DNA of 64,000 nucleotides from Burkholderiales bacterium (GCA_020848075.1 JADLAV010000020.1:1-64000); one strand, 5' to 3'. Shown: positions 35,120-46,373, numbered from the stretch's first letter. Notes: a model not told the origin generated them from the sequence alone. Numbers and translations are program-made.

Positions 35120-36661
35120 CTACATTCCGCGCTGAGGATCGTGGTGAAAGCCGATCCCGACCTCGCCCTTGTGGGTCGGGTAGTTGCGCGCGATCGGATC
35201 GAGCGGCGGAAAGAGCGCCTCGACCGCCGTCTCGCGTTCCATGGCGGGGACCACGAACCGCTCTTCGAACGTGGGCAGCGAGGTGAGCCGGAAAATCGCC
35301 TCCACTTCGCGCGCGTCGGTCCCGCCTTCCGCGAGGGCCTTCTGCACCTCGGCCTCGGGGATGTCCTTGACCCGCTGGGCGCGCATGTACACGCGCACCG
35401 CGACCAGCTTCCGATAGACCTTGCGGATGATTTCTTCGTTGCCTGCCGAGAAGAGGCTCGCCATGTAGCGCAGCGGCACGCGTGATTTTTCCAGCGCGCT
35501 CAACATCGGCGCGAGCCCCTCGGCTTTGGCATCCATGGTGTCGTACTTTCCGTTGTCCATCTTGGCGAGCACCGGCCCCATGGGCGGCACGTAGAAGAGC
35601 ATCGGCAGGGTGCGGAACTCCGGGTGGAGCGGCAGCGCGAGATGCCAGCGCTTGACGAACTTGTAGACCGGCGACTTTTGCGCGGCGTCGATCTTCGCGT
35701 CGGGAATTCCGGCTGCCTGCGCGGCGGCGATCACTTTCGGATCGAAGGGATCCAGGATCGCGTCGCGCTGCGCCTGCACCAGCTCGGCCTGCGGCGCCGA
35801 CGCCGCCGCCTCGATGCGATCGGCATCGTAGAGCACCAATCCGACATAGCGGATGCGCCCGACGCAGGAGTGGAAGCAGGCGGGCGGCTGCCCGCTTTCG
35901 AGACGCGGATAGCACAGGATGCATTTCTCGGCCTTGCCGGTGGACCAGTTGAAGTAGGTCTTCTTGTAGGGGCAGCCCGAGATGCACATGCGCCAGGCGC
36001 GGCATCGTTCCTGGCTGACGAGCACGATGCCGTCCTCGCCGCGCTTGTAGATCGCGCCCGCGGGGCATGCCGCCACGCAGCCCGGGTTCAGGCAGTGGTT
36101 GCAGATCCGCGGCAGGTAGAAGAAGACGACCCGGCCGATCTCCTCCATCAGGCGCCGCTCCTCCTCGGTCGCGTGGTCGAGGTTCGGATCGTTGTTCGCG
36201 TAGACCTGCGAGCCGCCGAGGTCGTCGTCCCAGTTCGGTCCCGCCTCGATGGTGTCCATGTACCTGCCGGTGACCATCGAGATGGCGCGCGCGGTGGGCT
36301 GGTCGTCGCCCTCGGGGGCGTCGAACAGGTTCTGGTAGTCGTAGGTCCAGGGCTCGAAGTAGTCGTCGAGCGTGGGCAGGTAGGGGTTGTAGAAGATGTT
36401 GCCCAGCGTTCCCCATTTACCCTGGAGCCGCAGCCGCAGCCTTCCTTTTTTTCCGCCGAGCACCCAGCCGCCACGGTACTTGCCCTGGTCCTCCCAGCGT
36501 GTCGGGTAGCCCGTGCCCGGCTTGGTCTCCACGTTGTTCCAGTACATGTACTCGGCGCCCTTGCGGTCGGTCCAGATGTTCTTGCAGGCGACGGTGCAGG
36601 TGTGGCAGCCGATGCACTTGTCCAGGTGGAAGACCATCGAGACTTGGGATTGGATTTTCAT
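35120..36661 (-). CDS. narH: Respiratory nitrate reductase beta subunit NarH
   Basis: This 513-residue iron-sulfur subunit carries four clusters between NarI and NarG. C16-C19-C22-C26 begins the first set (KCIGCHTCTVAC). CNHCLNPGCVAACP and CRAWRMCISGCP follow; the Trp in the latter replaces a Cys, giving the [3Fe-4S] cluster. CILCYPR closes the set. The rest matches canonical NarH. It starts at ATG 36661, 131 bases after narG, a longer gap than elsewhere in this operon. Confidence 0.96.
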   Translation of the reverse strand: MKIQSQVSMVFHLDKCIGCHTCTVACKNIWTDRKGAEYMYWNNVETKPGTGYPTRWEDQGKYRGGWVLGGKKGRLRLRLQGKWGTLGNIFYNPYLPTLDDYFEPWTYDYQNLFDAPEGDDQPTARAISMVTGRYMDTIEAGPNWDDDLGGSQVYANNDPNLDHATEEERRLMEEIGRVVFFYLPRICNHCLNPGCVAACPAGAIYKRGEDGIVLVSQERCRAWRMCISGCPYKKTYFNWSTGKAEKCILCYPRLESGQPPACFHSCVGRIRYVGLVLYDADRIEAAASAPQAELVQAQRDAILDPFDPKVIAAAQAAGIPDAKIDAAQKSPVYKFVKRWHLALPLHPEFRTLPMLFYVPPMGPVLAKMDNGKYDTMDAKAEGLAPMLSALEKSRVPLRYMASLFSAGNEEIIRKVYRKLVAVRVYMRAQRVKDIPEAEVQKALAEGGTDAREVEAIFRLTSLPTFEERFVVPAMERETAVEALFPPLDPIARNYPTHKGEVGIGFHHDPQRGM

Positions 36662-36792
36662 CGTCTAGCCCGCCTTGTTCTTGAGATCCGGCCGGATACC
36701 GCCGTCGGTGCGCAGCGCGCAGTCGAGCGTCACCCGCTTGCCGGCGCCGAGTTGCGGCGCCGCGCGTTTCTGCGATCGAGCCGCGGCGCCGG

Positions 36793-39700
36793 TTACCACT
36801 CGAGCTTCTCCATCTTGCGCACGACGCAATAGGTGTCGCGCGTCATGATCCCGGTCGGGCCCCAGTAGTTGAAGGCGTAGGTGAACTGGGCGTAGCCGCC
36901 CGCCAGGTAGACCGGGTTGATGCGGGTGCGCGTCAAGCTGTTGTGCCCGCCGGCGCGCCGCCCGCCGCGCTCCTGCGACTTCGGGATGTACACCGTGCGC
37001 TCGACCGCGTGGTAATAGAGGCAGGTGCCTGGCTGCACCCGGCGGCTCACGTTGGCGCGGCTCACCACCACGCCGTTGTCGTTGTAGACCTCGACCCAGT
37101 CGTTGTCCTCGATGCCCGCCCGCGCAGCGTCCTGGTCGTTGATCCACACCGGATCCATGCCGCGCGACAAGAGCAGCATGCGGTGGTTGTCCTTGTAGGT
37201 GGAGTGGATGTTCCACTTCCCGTGCGGGGTGATGTAGTTCAACACCAGGCAGCGGTCGTCGACCCGGCTCTTCACGATGTCGCCGGTCTTGCGCGGCACG
37301 AGCTTCGGCTTGTAGGTGGGCAGGTGCTCGCCGAAATCGATGTACCAGGGATGGTCGAGGTACAGCGACTGGCGGCCGGTGAGCGTGCGCCACGGCACCA
37401 GGCGCTCGACGTTCATGCACCAGGCGGCGTAGGCGCGGCCGTCGTTGACCATCCCGGTCCAGCACGGGCTGATGAGGAGCCGCCGCGGCTGGCGCGTCAG
37501 GTCGCCGAAACTCATGGTGACCCCGCGCACCTTCTCGGCGAGGTCGGCTAGTGGCAGCCCAACGCGTTCCTCCTCGTGACGGAACGCCTGCCAGGCGACC
37601 TCGCCGTTGGTCTCGGGCGCGAGCGCGAGCAGCAGGTTGGCCGCATCGAGCGCGTCCTCGACGCTCGGATAGCGCTTGCCGTCCCACTCGACGCAGCGCA
37701 TGTGCCGGGGATCGGGCGAGCCGCCGACCGGATTCGCGAGCATCCGGTCGTATTGCGCCTCGATCGGGATGTGCACGCCGTTCCCGGAGATGCCGTCCGC
37801 GCGCGCCAGCGGTCCGAACGAGATGAAGCGGTGGTACAGATTCGCGTAGTCGCGCTCGACCACCCGCAGGTGCGGCAGGGTCTTGCCGGGAACCGGCTCG
37901 CACTCGCCCTCGGCCCAGTCGCGGATCTGTGGCTGCGCCAGTTCGTCAGGCGTGTCGTGCGCGAGCGGCGTGGCGACCAGGTCGCGCACCGGCTCGGGAA
38001 AGACGAGCGGCGCCAGCTCGCTCACCTTGCGCGCGAGGAGCTTGAAGATCTCCCAGTCCGGCTTGGATTCCCACACCGGCGGCACCGCCTGCCCGAGCGG
38101 ATGGACGAAGGAGTGCAGATCGGTGGTGTTGAGGTCGTTCTTCTCGTACCAGAAGGCCGCCGGCAGCACGATGTCCGAGTAGAGCGCCGACGAGTCCATG
38201 CGGAAGTTGATGTCGACCACGAGATCCATCTTGCCGCGCGGCGCCGGTTCGCGGAACTGCACTGTGCGCATCTTGTCCTTGGCGCGTTCGGCGGCGATGG
38301 CATTGTCGTGGGTGCCCAGGTAGTGGCGCAGGAAGAACTCGTGCCCCTTGGCGCTCGACTGGATGGCGTTGCCGCGCCAGATGAACCACACGCGCGGCCA
38401 GTTCTCCGGGGCGTCGGGATCCTCCACCGCGAAGCGCAGCTCTTTCTTGCCGATCTGCTCGACGACGCGCCCGATGATCTCGCGCTCGCTCTTCGCGCCG
38501 GCACGCTCGGCCTCGCGCACGATGTCGAGCGGATTGCGATTGAAGTGCGGGGCGTAAGGCATCCAGCCCAGGCGTACCGACTTCGCTTCCAGGTCGAGGG
38601 CGTGGCCCCTCGCCCAGCGCGCCTTTTCCGGCGTGATGCCGTACTCGGTGAATTCCGCCTCGTAGCGCCATTGGTCGCTGTTGGCGTAGTGCCACACCGG
38701 CGACTGCACCCGCCGCGGCGGCTTGAGCCAATCGAGCGCGAAGGCGAGCGTGTTCCAGGGCGCGACCGGTGCGAGTTTTTCCTGCCCCACGTAGTGGTTC
38801 ATCCCGCCGCCGTTCTTCCCGCAGCAGCCGCACAGGATCAGCGCGGTGATGGGCGCGCGGTAGGCGAGGTTGTTGTAGTACCAGTGATTGACGCTCGCCC
38901 CGACGATGATCATCGAGCGGCCCTGGGTGGCCTCGGCGTTGGCAGCGAACTCGCGCGCGAGCCGGATCACCGTATCGCGCCCGATCCCCGTGTGGCGTTC
39001 CTGCCAGGCGGGCGTGTAGGGCGCATCTTCGTCGTAGCTCGACGGGTAGGCGCCCTCGAGCCCGCGGCCGACGCCGAATTGCGCCATCAACAGATCGAAG
39101 CCCGTGGTCACCACTACTTCGCCGGAACTCGTTGCGACGCGCCGCGCCGGCACGCCGCGCATGATGGTCGCGTTGCCGGCGAAATCGTCCAGCGCCACCT
39201 GGACCACAGCGTCGGACCGGTCGATGAAGCTCAGGACCGGATCGATCGGGCTCGAGTCCAGCCCGTCCTCCAGGGAGAGGTTCCATTTGCCCTTCTCGGG
39301 ACCCCAGCGAAAACCCACCTGTCCCTTGGGCATGCGCGGCTCGCCGCTCCTGGCGTCGAGCATCAGCATCTTCCAGTCGCCGTTGTCGATCCCCTTGTAA
39401 CGTGCCAGGCGATTGGCGCGCAGCAGCTGACCGGTGCGGTACCCTTTCCCGTCGGGAATCAGCTCGACGAGAAACGGGCAGTCGGTGTAGCGCTTGAGGT
39501 AATCGACGAAATAGGGGACCTCGCGGTCGGCGTAGAACTCCTTGAGGATGACCTGATCGACCGCCATCCACAGGGCGGTGTCCTGTCCGGCCTGGATCGG
39601 GATCCACCAGTCGGCGTACTTGGCGACCTGGCTGAAGTCCGGCGCGATGACCACGAACTTGGCGCCCTCATGCCGCGCCTCCGCGATGAAGTGCACGTCC

Positions 39701-40437
39701 GGAGTGCGGGTCATGTTCAGGTTCGACCCCATCGAGACGATGAACTTGCTGTTGTACCAGTCCGCGCTTTCGCACACGTCGGTCTGGTCGCCCCAGATTT
39801 CCGGAAACGCGTTCGGCAGGTCGGCGTACCAGTCGTAGAAGCTCATGTTCGCGCCGCCGAAAAGCTGCAGGAAGCGCGAACCGCCCGCGTACGAGAGGAA
39901 CGACATCGCCGGGATCGGCGAGAAGCCGAATACCCGATCCGGCCCCCACTTGCGCGCCGTATACAGGCTGGCGGCGGCGATCAGCTCCGCCACCTCGTCC
40001 CACTTGGCGCGCCGGAAGCCGCCCTTGCCGCGCGCCTGCTGGAAGCGCGAGCGCTTTTGCGGATCCTCGACCAGCGCGCCCCACGCCTGCACCGGATCGG
40101 TGTGCGTGCGCCTGGCTTCACGCCAGAGGTCGATGAGGGCCCCGCGCACGTAGGGGTACTTCACCCGGATCGGGCTGTAGACGTACCACGAGGCCGAGAT
40201 GCCGCGCTGGCAACCGCGCGGCTCGTAGGGCGGCAGGCCGGGTTCGAGCATCGGGTAGTCGGTCTGCTGCATCTCCCAGGTGATGATCCCGTCCTTCACG
40301 TACACCGCCCAGGAGCAGCCGCCGGTGCAGTTCACGCCATGCGTGCTGCGCACGATGTTGTCGTGCTGCCAGCGGTTGCGGTAGAACTCCTCCCACTTGC
40401 GGGCCTCGGGCTTGGCGAGGTCAAGTATCCAACCCAT
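36793..40437 (-). CDS. narG: Respiratory nitrate reductase alpha subunit NarG
   Basis: This 1214-residue molybdopterin enzyme reduces nitrate to nitrite on the cytoplasmic side. [20 protein letters not shown] holds the FS0 iron-sulfur ligands including the unusual His. [10 protein letters not shown] and [18 protein letters not shown] surround the Asp that binds molybdenum. [20 protein letters not shown] and [10 protein letters not shown] are further cofactor-site regions. It is colinear with classic NarG. The narC stop overlaps its ATG by one base (TGATG), so the two are translationally coupled. Confidence 0.97.
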   Translation of the reverse strand: MGWILDLAKPEARKWEEFYRNRWQHDNIVRSTHGVNCTGGCSWAVYVKDGIITWEMQQTDYPMLEPGLPPYEPRGCQRGISASWYVYSPIRVKYPYVRGALIDLWREARRTHTDPVQAWGALVEDPQKRSRFQQARGKGGFRRAKWDEVAELIAAASLYTARKWGPDRVFGFSPIPAMSFLSYAGGSRFLQLFGGANMSFYDWYADLPNAFPEIWGDQTDVCESADWYNSKFIVSMGSNLNMTRTPDVHFIAEARHEGAKFVVIAPDFSQVAKYADWWIPIQAGQDTALWMAVDQVILKEFYADREVPYFVDYLKRYTDCPFLVELIPDGKGYRTGQLLRANRLARYKGIDNGDWKMLMLDARSGEPRMPKGQVGFRWGPEKGKWNLSLEDGLDSSPIDPVLSFIDRSDAVVQVALDDFAGNATIMRGVPARRVATSSGEVVVTTGFDLLMAQFGVGRGLEGAYPSSYDEDAPYTPAWQERHTGIGRDTVIRLAREFAANAEATQGRSMIIVGASVNHWYYNNLAYRAPITALILCGCCGKNGGGMNHYVGQEKLAPVAPWNTLAFALDWLKPPRRVQSPVWHYANSDQWRYEAEFTEYGITPEKARWARGHALDLEAKSVRLGWMPYAPHFNRNPLDIVREAERAGAKSEREIIGRVVEQIGKKELRFAVEDPDAPENWPRVWFIWRGNAIQSSAKGHEFFLRHYLGTHDNAIAAERAKDKMRTVQFREPAPRGKMDLVVDINFRMDSSALYSDIVLPAAFWYEKNDLNTTDLHSFVHPLGQAVPPVWESKPDWEIFKLLARKVSELAPLVFPEPVRDLVATPLAHDTPDELAQPQIRDWAEGECEPVPGKTLPHLRVVERDYANLYHRFISFGPLARADGISGNGVHIPIEAQYDRMLANPVGGSPDPRHMRCVEWDGKRYPSVEDALDAANLLLALAPETNGEVAWQAFRHEEERVGLPLADLAEKVRGVTMSFGDLTRQPRRLLISPCWTGMVNDGRAYAAWCMNVERLVPWRTLTGRQSLYLDHPWYIDFGEHLPTYKPKLVPRKTGDIVKSRVDDRCLVLNYITPHGKWNIHSTYKDNHRMLLLSRGMDPVWINDQDAARAGIEDNDWVEVYNDNGVVVSRANVSRRVQPGTCLYYHAVERTVYIPKSQERGGRRAGGHNSLTRTRINPVYLAGGYAQFTYAFNYWGPTGIMTRDTYCVVRKMEKLEW

Positions 40438-41357
40438 CAGGTCCTCCTCGGTGCGGTCGCCGGTTGTCCACGCGCGGTGTTCCGTTGCCGCGCGAGCATC
40501 GGGAGGCGCACCCCATCGGGTTGCCGGCGCCGCCATATCCAACCTGCGGCCACGAGCAGGATCGCGAGTCCCAAGATCGCCAAGCCGAGGAGCCGCCAGA
40601 TCGCCTGCGTCGGCCGCTCGCTGATCGCCGCCTGGGCGAGGAAGGCGACCACGTTCGCGCGCTCGTCGGCCGTCAGCGGCGTCCGCTGCCACACGGCATT
40701 CATGGTCGGCGTGGGCGAGCCGCCTACGAAAGCGGCGGTCGCCGCCGCTCCGCCGAAACGCGTGACCACGGTGGTCAGGTCGGGTCCCAGCTGACCGCCG
40801 CCCAGCGCCCCGATGCCGCCGACGCTGTGGCACGCCATGCACGGTGGCCCGCCGTTGCGAAACCGGGCCGCGCCGGTAAAGAGCTCCTTGCCGACCTCGG
40901 GGTCACCGGAGGCGGCGGGCGCGCTCGTGGCCGGTGCCGGGGCGCTGACAGCCTCCGCAGGCGGCACCGCGGCGCCCGGCACTGCAGTCGCCAGGTAATC
41001 GATCAGGGCGTTGGCCTCGGCGGCGCTGAGCCCCAGGTTGGGCATCGGCACGTCGTGAAACTCGTGCAGCAGCGCAATGCCAACCGGATCCTTGGCGGCC
41101 AGCATCCTGTCGGGAGCGGCGATCCATTGCTGCAACCACTCGCGCGGGCGGAGCGCGGTGACGCCCTTCAAGTCGGGGCCCACGAGATTGCCTTTGCCTA
41201 TGGTGTGGCAGGCGGTGCATTTCTCCTGGAAGATCTGCTTGCCCGCCTCCGCGTCGGCTCCGGCGGCCTTCGCCGTCGCCGGCGACGCGACCCATGCACA
41301 TGCGATCGTCGCCAGCGCGGCGATGCGCAGCAGTCGCCACACGCCCCCGTTCGTCAT
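40437..41357 (-). CDS. narC: Dihaem cytochrome c of the nar operon (NarC-like)
   Basis: This 306-residue exported cytochrome has a signal peptide (residues 8-29), two haem sites (C47-C50-H51 and C173-C176-H177) separated by an Ala/Pro linker, and a C-terminal membrane helix (about 262-283). It would sit on the periplasmic face and pass electrons to or from the nitrate reductase. A cytochrome c gene at the head of the nar operon also occurs in Thermus (narC). The ATG at 41357 is 76 bases from a plausible transcription start; the direct repeat upstream is listed separately. Confidence 0.82.
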   Translation of the reverse strand: MTNGGVWRLLRIAALATIACAWVASPATAKAAGADAEAGKQIFQEKCTACHTIGKGNLVGPDLKGVTALRPREWLQQWIAAPDRMLAAKDPVGIALLHEFHDVPMPNLGLSAAEANALIDYLATAVPGAAVPPAEAVSAPAPATSAPAASGDPEVGKELFTGAARFRNGGPPCMACHSVGGIGALGGGQLGPDLTTVVTRFGGAAATAAFVGGSPTPTMNAVWQRTPLTADERANVVAFLAQAAISERPTQAIWRLLGLAILGLAILLVAAGWIWRRRQPDGVRLPMLARQRNTARGQPATAPRRT

Positions 41358-41439
41358 CCGCCGTCCTCCGATCGCATGCGGGCCAACTTGCGGGGCGCCG
41401 ACCTGGCGGAAGGCGCACGATGCGCTGACCCCCGGGGAA

Positions 41440-41474
41440 CGATAGAGGCGCGCGCTTCCAATCCGCTTCCAATG
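41440..41474 (-). promoter_or_regulatory. Predicted narC promoter with SARP/BTAD-style direct repeat
   Basis: Read on the minus strand, ATTGGAAGCG occurs twice with an 11-bp period (41474-41465 and 41463-41454). Exactly eight bases later comes TATCGT (41445-41440), a 4/6 match to the -10 box. SARP-type activators are known to bind direct repeats of 11-bp period ending about 8 bp before -10. No good -35 box is seen, as expected for an activator-dependent promoter. The regulator gene with a BTAD domain lies just upstream. Confidence 0.6.
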
Positions 41475-41562
41475 CGGCCGGAAAATCATCGCGCGGTGAC
41501 CCTACCCGCCGCAGGGCGTGCGCGGGTGTGGCAGTGCGCCGGGGCGGAGCCCAGCGGCTGCC

Positions 41563-43821
41563 TCAACGGCCGGGAAGGGGCCTGGGGGTAGCGCGGATGC
41601 GCGCGAACAGCTGTTCGGTCTCGGGCAACGGAGTCAGGTCGAGCCGCTCGCGGAGCAGGTGCGCGCACGCCTTGTATTGCCTTGCCGCCTCGTCACGGCG
41701 GCCCGACGCCCAGAGCGCGTACATCAGCGCCCGGTGCATCTCCTCGCGCAACGGATCCAGCAGCAGCGCGCGCCGCGCCCATTGCGCGCTCTTGTCCCAG
41801 CGCCCCAGCGCTCCCCAGAGCGCCGCGAGGCGGCCGAGTGCGCCGAGGCAGCCTTCGCGAAGCTGCTCGCGCGTCTGCCAGCACCATTCGGCAAAGGGCT
41901 CGTCCTGAATGTAATCGCCGCGGTAGAGATCGGCCGCAGCTTCGTAGGCGCCGATGGCAGCCTGCTCTTCGTGTGCCGCCTCCGCCTTGCGGCCGAGCTC
42001 CAGCAGTGCCCTGAACTCCAGCGTGTCGATCCAGCAGGAAGACTGCGTGCTGAACGCGTAGCGGTCGGCCCGGTTGCGCAGGTACAGCCAGTCGCCGCCG
42101 CGGTTCTGCGGCTCGAGCAGTTTGCGCAGTTCATGCACCAGGACGTGGAACTGTCTGGTGCGGACATCGGGGTTCGCGCCCGGCCACAACATCTCGATCA
42201 GCGCGTCCTTGCACTGCGGCTGATCGTGGTGCGTGAGCAGGATGCCGAGCAATGTCATGACCCGCTTTCGGCGGATCGCCGTTGGGGCAACCCGCGCACC
42301 GTCCACGGAAAGCTCGAGCGGACCGAAGCAGCGTATCTGCAGACGTGCCTCGCCGTGGCGTTCCCCGCGGTCGCCGGGGCGCAGTGGCGGCGGGACCGCC
42401 TCGTCCGCGGGTTCGGGCACGGCGACATCGCGTTGCAGCCGGCCGTGCAGAGCCACGTCCACTGGGGGAGTCTGCGCGCGCCGATCGCGCACATCGCGCA
42501 CCTTCTCGGCCGCGAGGGAGGCGAGCCCCTCGATGAGAGCGATGTTCTCATAGGGTGGTGACGATCGCAGGCGGCGATGCAGCAGCCGGATCACCCCCAG
42601 CGATTGGCCATCGCAGGACATCGGGATGCAGCACCAGGCGCCGCCCGGGTGAGTTGCGCCACGACACGCGAGCGGCCAGGACTCGCGGCGACCGTGCAGG
42701 ATGCTCGCCCGGCCGCTCGCGAAGGCGGGGCAGCGCTCGATCGCGTCCGCGCCCAGCACGGGACAGCGCGGTACGGCATCGATGCCCGGCACCAGCGAGC
42801 GCAGGCCAGTGCCCTGCCACGGCACGTACACCTCGCCACCATCGGCGCGGCTCACGCGCACCATCTCCTGCAGCACGGCGCGCAGCGCCTGGGGCAACCG
42901 GCGCTCCGGGTCGTCCTCCACGCCGTGCAGAAAAACGGCTGCGACTTCCCGCAGATGCGCCAGTGCCGTCTCCACGACCAGACCCATCGGCGTGCTTACC
43001 CAGCGCAGCAGATCGAGCACGCGCTCGAGATCGACATCGGAGCGCCGGAAGGCGAGCGCGAGGCAGCCGAGCATGTCGCGGTGGCTCGTCAGCGGCGTGC
43101 ACACGTAGGTGCTGAATCCCTCCCGCTTGACCCAGGTGCGGAGGAACCGCTGATCCTCCGGTAGATGATCGGTGTAGGCCGGTTGCCCGTGCGACAGCAC
43201 GAGGCCCGGCAGTCCCTCGCCGGGATCGAAGCGCAGCACCTGGTCGAACGCGCGCGTAAAACGCCCGTGGTGGCACGTGCGTACCACGCCCTCGCCGTGC
43301 GGCTCGGCGAGGAACGCCTCGCCGGCGTCAGCGACGGTCGCGTGCAGCAGGAAGTCGAGCGCATGACGCAGGCCCTGCTGCAGCGGCTCGCCCGAAACTC
43401 GCGCGGTCAGCGCTGCGATCCCGGCGAGGTCGTGAGCGAGATTGGGCGCGGCATCATCGGCGCTGCGGAGTCGGCCGAGCGCGCCGCCATTGGGCAAGGC
43501 GACCAGGTCGCAGGCCAGCCGGCGCCACGTCCCATCCGGCGCGCGCACCAGCATCCGCGACGTGCCCGCGATCCCTCCCGCGCGCAGGGCTTTCCAGGCG
43601 GGGCAGGCCAACCCGCACGCCGAGCGACCGACGTCGGTCTTGCTGCCGATCAGACGATCGCAGGATCCGCCGAGCGCTTCGTGCCTCGGCACGCTGAGCA
43701 GCCGCGCCGCCGCCTCGTCCCAGTCGATGACGCGCCGCTCGGCGTCGATCGCGAAGTGCCCGGTCTCCGACCCTTCATGCGCGGCCGCACTGCTTCGCTT
43801 CCTTTTGTCCAAAGCAAGCAC
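41563..43821 (-). CDS. PAS-GAF-GAF sensor/regulator with SARP-like winged helix and BTAD
   Basis: This 752-residue one-component regulator is probably for the nar operon, which starts 205 bases downstream on the same strand. An N-terminal PAS domain (about 15-120) has CGLACPAWKAL. Two GAF-like domains follow (about 145-290 and 300-440). The winged helix starts at residue 493 (RCFGPLELSVDG; RRKRVMTLLGILLTHH; LIEMLWPG). The BTAD helical repeat runs from about 595 (LEFRALLELG) to 745. Cysteines and histidines are common in the second GAF. It starts at GTG 43821. Thermus DnrS, a nitrate-respiration regulator, is remembered as a similar GAF/BTAD protein, so nitrate, NO or redox sensing is plausible but unproven. 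Confidence 0.83.
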   Translation of the reverse strand: MLALDKRKRSSAAAHEGSETGHFAIDAERRVIDWDEAAARLLSVPRHEALGGSCDRLIGSKTDVGRSACGLACPAWKALRAGGIAGTSRMLVRAPDGTWRRLACDLVALPNGGALGRLRSADDAAPNLAHDLAGIAALTARVSGEPLQQGLRHALDFLLHATVADAGEAFLAEPHGEGVVRTCHHGRFTRAFDQVLRFDPGEGLPGLVLSHGQPAYTDHLPEDQRFLRTWVKREGFSTYVCTPLTSHRDMLGCLALAFRRSDVDLERVLDLLRWVSTPMGLVVETALAHLREVAAVFLHGVEDDPERRLPQALRAVLQEMVRVSRADGGEVYVPWQGTGLRSLVPGIDAVPRCPVLGADAIERCPAFASGRASILHGRRESWPLACRGATHPGGAWCCIPMSCDGQSLGVIRLLHRRLRSSPPYENIALIEGLASLAAEKVRDVRDRRAQTPPVDVALHGRLQRDVAVPEPADEAVPPPLRPGDRGERHGEARLQIRCFGPLELSVDGARVAPTAIRRKRVMTLLGILLTHHDQPQCKDALIEMLWPGANPDVRTRQFHVLVHELRKLLEPQNRGGDWLYLRNRADRYAFSTQSSCWIDTLEFRALLELGRKAEAAHEEQAAIGAYEAAADLYRGDYIQDEPFAEWCWQTREQLREGCLGALGRLAALWGALGRWDKSAQWARRALLLDPLREEMHRALMYALWASGRRDEAARQYKACAHLLRERLDLTPLPETEQLFARIRATPRPLPGR

Positions 43822-44081
43822 CCCGTTTTCGGCAAGGCGAGCTCCGGCTGCGAGGCTCCGATTTCACCCGGGTTTCCCCGGACGAACTCGGAACTTCGCC
43901 GAATGGTAGCGCTTTTCACGACGTTTCGGCCGGGCGCGTCGTGCACGACGGTAGCGTCCGCGTGGGGTCACGGGATAGGTTCTGGCTCGGAAGTGTCGAA
44001 TAACTGGGCGCCTCTCACCGGGACTGCACGATTCGTGCTCGAGCGTCCTGGGGTCCGAGAGGCATTCGGAGTACTCAAGCG

Positions 44082-44900
44082 GTGGGTCCACCCGCGACGA
44101 ACGTCGTCCTCGTTATCGGTAGCGCGCCGGAAGCCGTCCGCGCGCGGGAGGTCGACACGCGCCAGGTCGGGAGCATCGTCGCCATCAACAACGCCTGGCG
44201 GATCCGGCCGGACTGGACGCACCTGGTCCATCCAGCGGATTTTCCGCCGGAAAGGCGGCCGCGGCCGGCGCGTGGCCAGCGCATCGTCACGCACGAGGAT
44301 TACGTTCCCGCGAACAACCGCCTCGGCGGCGTCGTCTACGCCGGTGGCACGATGGTGTTCTCCGCCGCCTACTGGGTGCTCGACACCCTGCGGCCCGGCA
44401 TCATCGCGTTCTGCGGCTGCGACATGATCTACGACCGGCACGGCGAGCCGTCGCACTTCTACGGCTTCGGACGTGCGGACCCTTTGCGTCCGGATCCCAC
44501 GCTGCAAAGCCTGGAAGCCAAGGCGAATCGGCTGGCGATCCTGGCCGCGCGGGAGGGCTGCCTGTGCATCAACCTGACCGGCCTGCCGAGAAGTCACCTC
44601 ACGTTCCCGCAGATGGCGCCGGCGATTCTGTCGGGCGATCTCGCGTCGCTGCACCGGACGGGCCTCGCCGAACTGCGCGCGCGCATCGTGGACAGTCGTC
44701 GAGCCGAGGCGGCCGCGCTCGAGGCACGCCAGAACTTCATCGTGCCGGCAGGCGATTACTGGAGCCGAGCTGACAAGATCGACGCGGATCTCCTGTCGTC
44801 GATCGACCGGCTGTGGCTCGAGGCTCTGCCCGCGCCGGCAGGCCAGAGCTGGTCGAGATCACGCATCCCCGAGTTGCAGCGGCTTGGATCACGATCCTGA
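44082..44900 (+). CDS. Unrecognised Rossmann-like protein
   Basis: This 272-residue soluble protein begins NVVLVIGSAPEAV, a Gly-rich first strand. AINNAWRIRPDWTHLVHPADF and GGTMVFSAAYWVLDTLRPGIIAFCGCDMIYD look like a nucleotide-sugar or DUF115-type fold, as in some glycan-modifying enzymes. No catalytic motif could be assigned. The start is GTG 44082. It stands alone between the nar regulator (divergent) and lpd (convergent), so context gives no help. Confidence 0.6.
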   Translation: MGPPATNVVLVIGSAPEAVRAREVDTRQVGSIVAINNAWRIRPDWTHLVHPADFPPERRPRPARGQRIVTHEDYVPANNRLGGVVYAGGTMVFSAAYWVLDTLRPGIIAFCGCDMIYDRHGEPSHFYGFGRADPLRPDPTLQSLEAKANRLAILAAREGCLCINLTGLPRSHLTFPQMAPAILSGDLASLHRTGLAELRARIVDSRRAEAAALEARQNFIVPAGDYWSRADKIDADLLSSIDRLWLEALPAPAGQSWSRSRIPELQRLGSRS

Positions 44901-44942
44901 CGGTCGAGCGCGTGCGCGCGCCCCGCGTGGCGGATCGCACGC

Positions 44943-46373
44943 TCAGACGTGAATCGCGCGCCCCAAAGCGCGAAACGCCGCCTCCTGCACCGCTTCGCCG
45001 AGGGACGGATGTGCATGGATCGTCCCGGCCACGTCCTCGAGTCGCGCGCCCATCTCGATCGACTGCGAGAACGCGGCGCTCAGCTCCGACACGCCGCGGC
45101 CGACGGCCTGCCAGCCGACGATCAGGTGGTCATCGCGTCGCGCGACCACGCGCACGAAGCCGTCGGTGGATTCGAGCGTCATCGCGCGGCCGTTGGCCGT
45201 GAAGGGGAACCGCGCGGTGATGCAGTCCAGGCCCGCCTCCAGCGCTTCTGGCGGCGTGCGGCCGACGACGACGATCTCCGGGTCGGTGAAGCAGACCGCC
45301 GGGATCGCGGCGGGCGTGAAGCGGCGCCGCTGTCCGGCAATGATCTCGGCCACCATCTCGCCCTGCGCCATCGCGCGGTGCGCGAGCATCGGCTCGCCGG
45401 TGAGATCGCCGATCGCCCAGACGTTGCGCATCGAGGTGCGGCACCGGTCGTCGATCCGCACCGTCGCACCGCGCATGTCGAGCATCAGGCGCTCGAGTCC
45501 CCAGCCCTGCGTGCGCGGCGCGCGGCCGACCGCGACCAGGACCTGGTCGGCTGGCAGCTCGACTGCGTCGCCGCTCGCGTCCTGCACCCGGACCGCGTCG
45601 CCCGCCGCGTTCAAGCCTTGCACGCGGCAGCCCAAATGCAGTGCGATGCCCTGGCGCTGCAGCGACGCGCGCAGCGGTCGGGTCAGCTCTTCGTCGTACA
45701 CCGGCAGCACCCGCTCCAGCGCTTCGACTACGGCCACCTCGACCCCGAGCTTGCGATACGCCATGCCGAGCTCGAGCCCGATGTAGCCGGCGCCGACGAC
45801 CACCAGCCGCGCCGGCAGGCGTTGCGGCGCCAGCGCCTCGGTGGAGGAGATCACGCGCCCGCCGAACGGCATCGACGCCAGAGATTGCGGCACCGAGCCA
45901 GTCGCCAGCAGCAGGTGCTCGCAGGCGATGCGAGCGCCTGGGGTTGCGGCGGCGCCGCCTGTTCCGGCGGACTCCGGTGCCGGCCCCTGCACCTCGACGG
46001 CCTTGCCGTCGATCACCCGGGCCCAGCCGGGCACGACCCGCACCCCGGCCTTCTTGAGCAGCGCGCCGACGCCGGCGGTGAGCCGGCGCACGATGCCGTC
46101 TTTCCACTGTACTGTCTGGGCGATCTCGATCTGCGGGGCGGCGACGCGGATGCCCAGCGGAGAAGCCGCGGCCTGGTGCCGCGCCTGCTCGAAAGCCTCC
46201 GCCGCGTGGATCAACGCCTTGGACGGAATGCAGCCGATGTTGAGGCAGGTGCCGCCGAGCACCCCGCCTTCGACCAGCGTGGTCGCGATCCCGAGCTGCG
46301 CGGCCCGGATCGCGGCCACATAGCCGCCGGGGCCACCGCCGATCACCAGGAGTTGGGTGGACAGGGATTCCAT
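44943..46373 (-). CDS. lpdA: Dihydrolipoamide dehydrogenase (E3)
   Basis: This 476-residue FAD enzyme reoxidises the lipoyl groups of the neighbouring E2. [17 protein letters not shown] binds FAD, C43-x4-C48 ([13 protein letters not shown]) is the redox disulfide, [17 protein letters not shown] binds NAD and HAHPSLGE near the C-terminus is the active-site base region. ATG 46373 is chosen; a GTG two codons earlier is possible. It is last in the E1alpha-E1beta-E2-E3 operon, so it serves that complex rather than the general pyruvate dehydrogenase. Confidence 0.95.
   Translation of the reverse strand: MESLSTQLLVIGGGPGGYVAAIRAAQLGIATTLVEGGVLGGTCLNIGCIPSKALIHAAEAFEQARHQAAASPLGIRVAAPQIEIAQTVQWKDGIVRRLTAGVGALLKKAGVRVVPGWARVIDGKAVEVQGPAPESAGTGGAAATPGARIACEHLLLATGSVPQSLASMPFGGRVISSTEALAPQRLPARLVVVGAGYIGLELGMAYRKLGVEVAVVEALERVLPVYDEELTRPLRASLQRQGIALHLGCRVQGLNAAGDAVRVQDASGDAVELPADQVLVAVGRAPRTQGWGLERLMLDMRGATVRIDDRCRTSMRNVWAIGDLTGEPMLAHRAMAQGEMVAEIIAGQRRRFTPAAIPAVCFTDPEIVVVGRTPPEALEAGLDCITARFPFTANGRAMTLESTDGFVRVVARRDDHLIVGWQAVGRGVSELSAAFSQSIEMGARLEDVAGTIHAHPSLGEAVQEAAFRALGRAIHV

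Noticed and set aside
37576-40794. A 1072-codon open frame on the plus strand
   Set aside because: It mirrors narG exactly. NarG has every expected motif, and the mirror frame gives a low-complexity Arg/Val/Asp-rich product.
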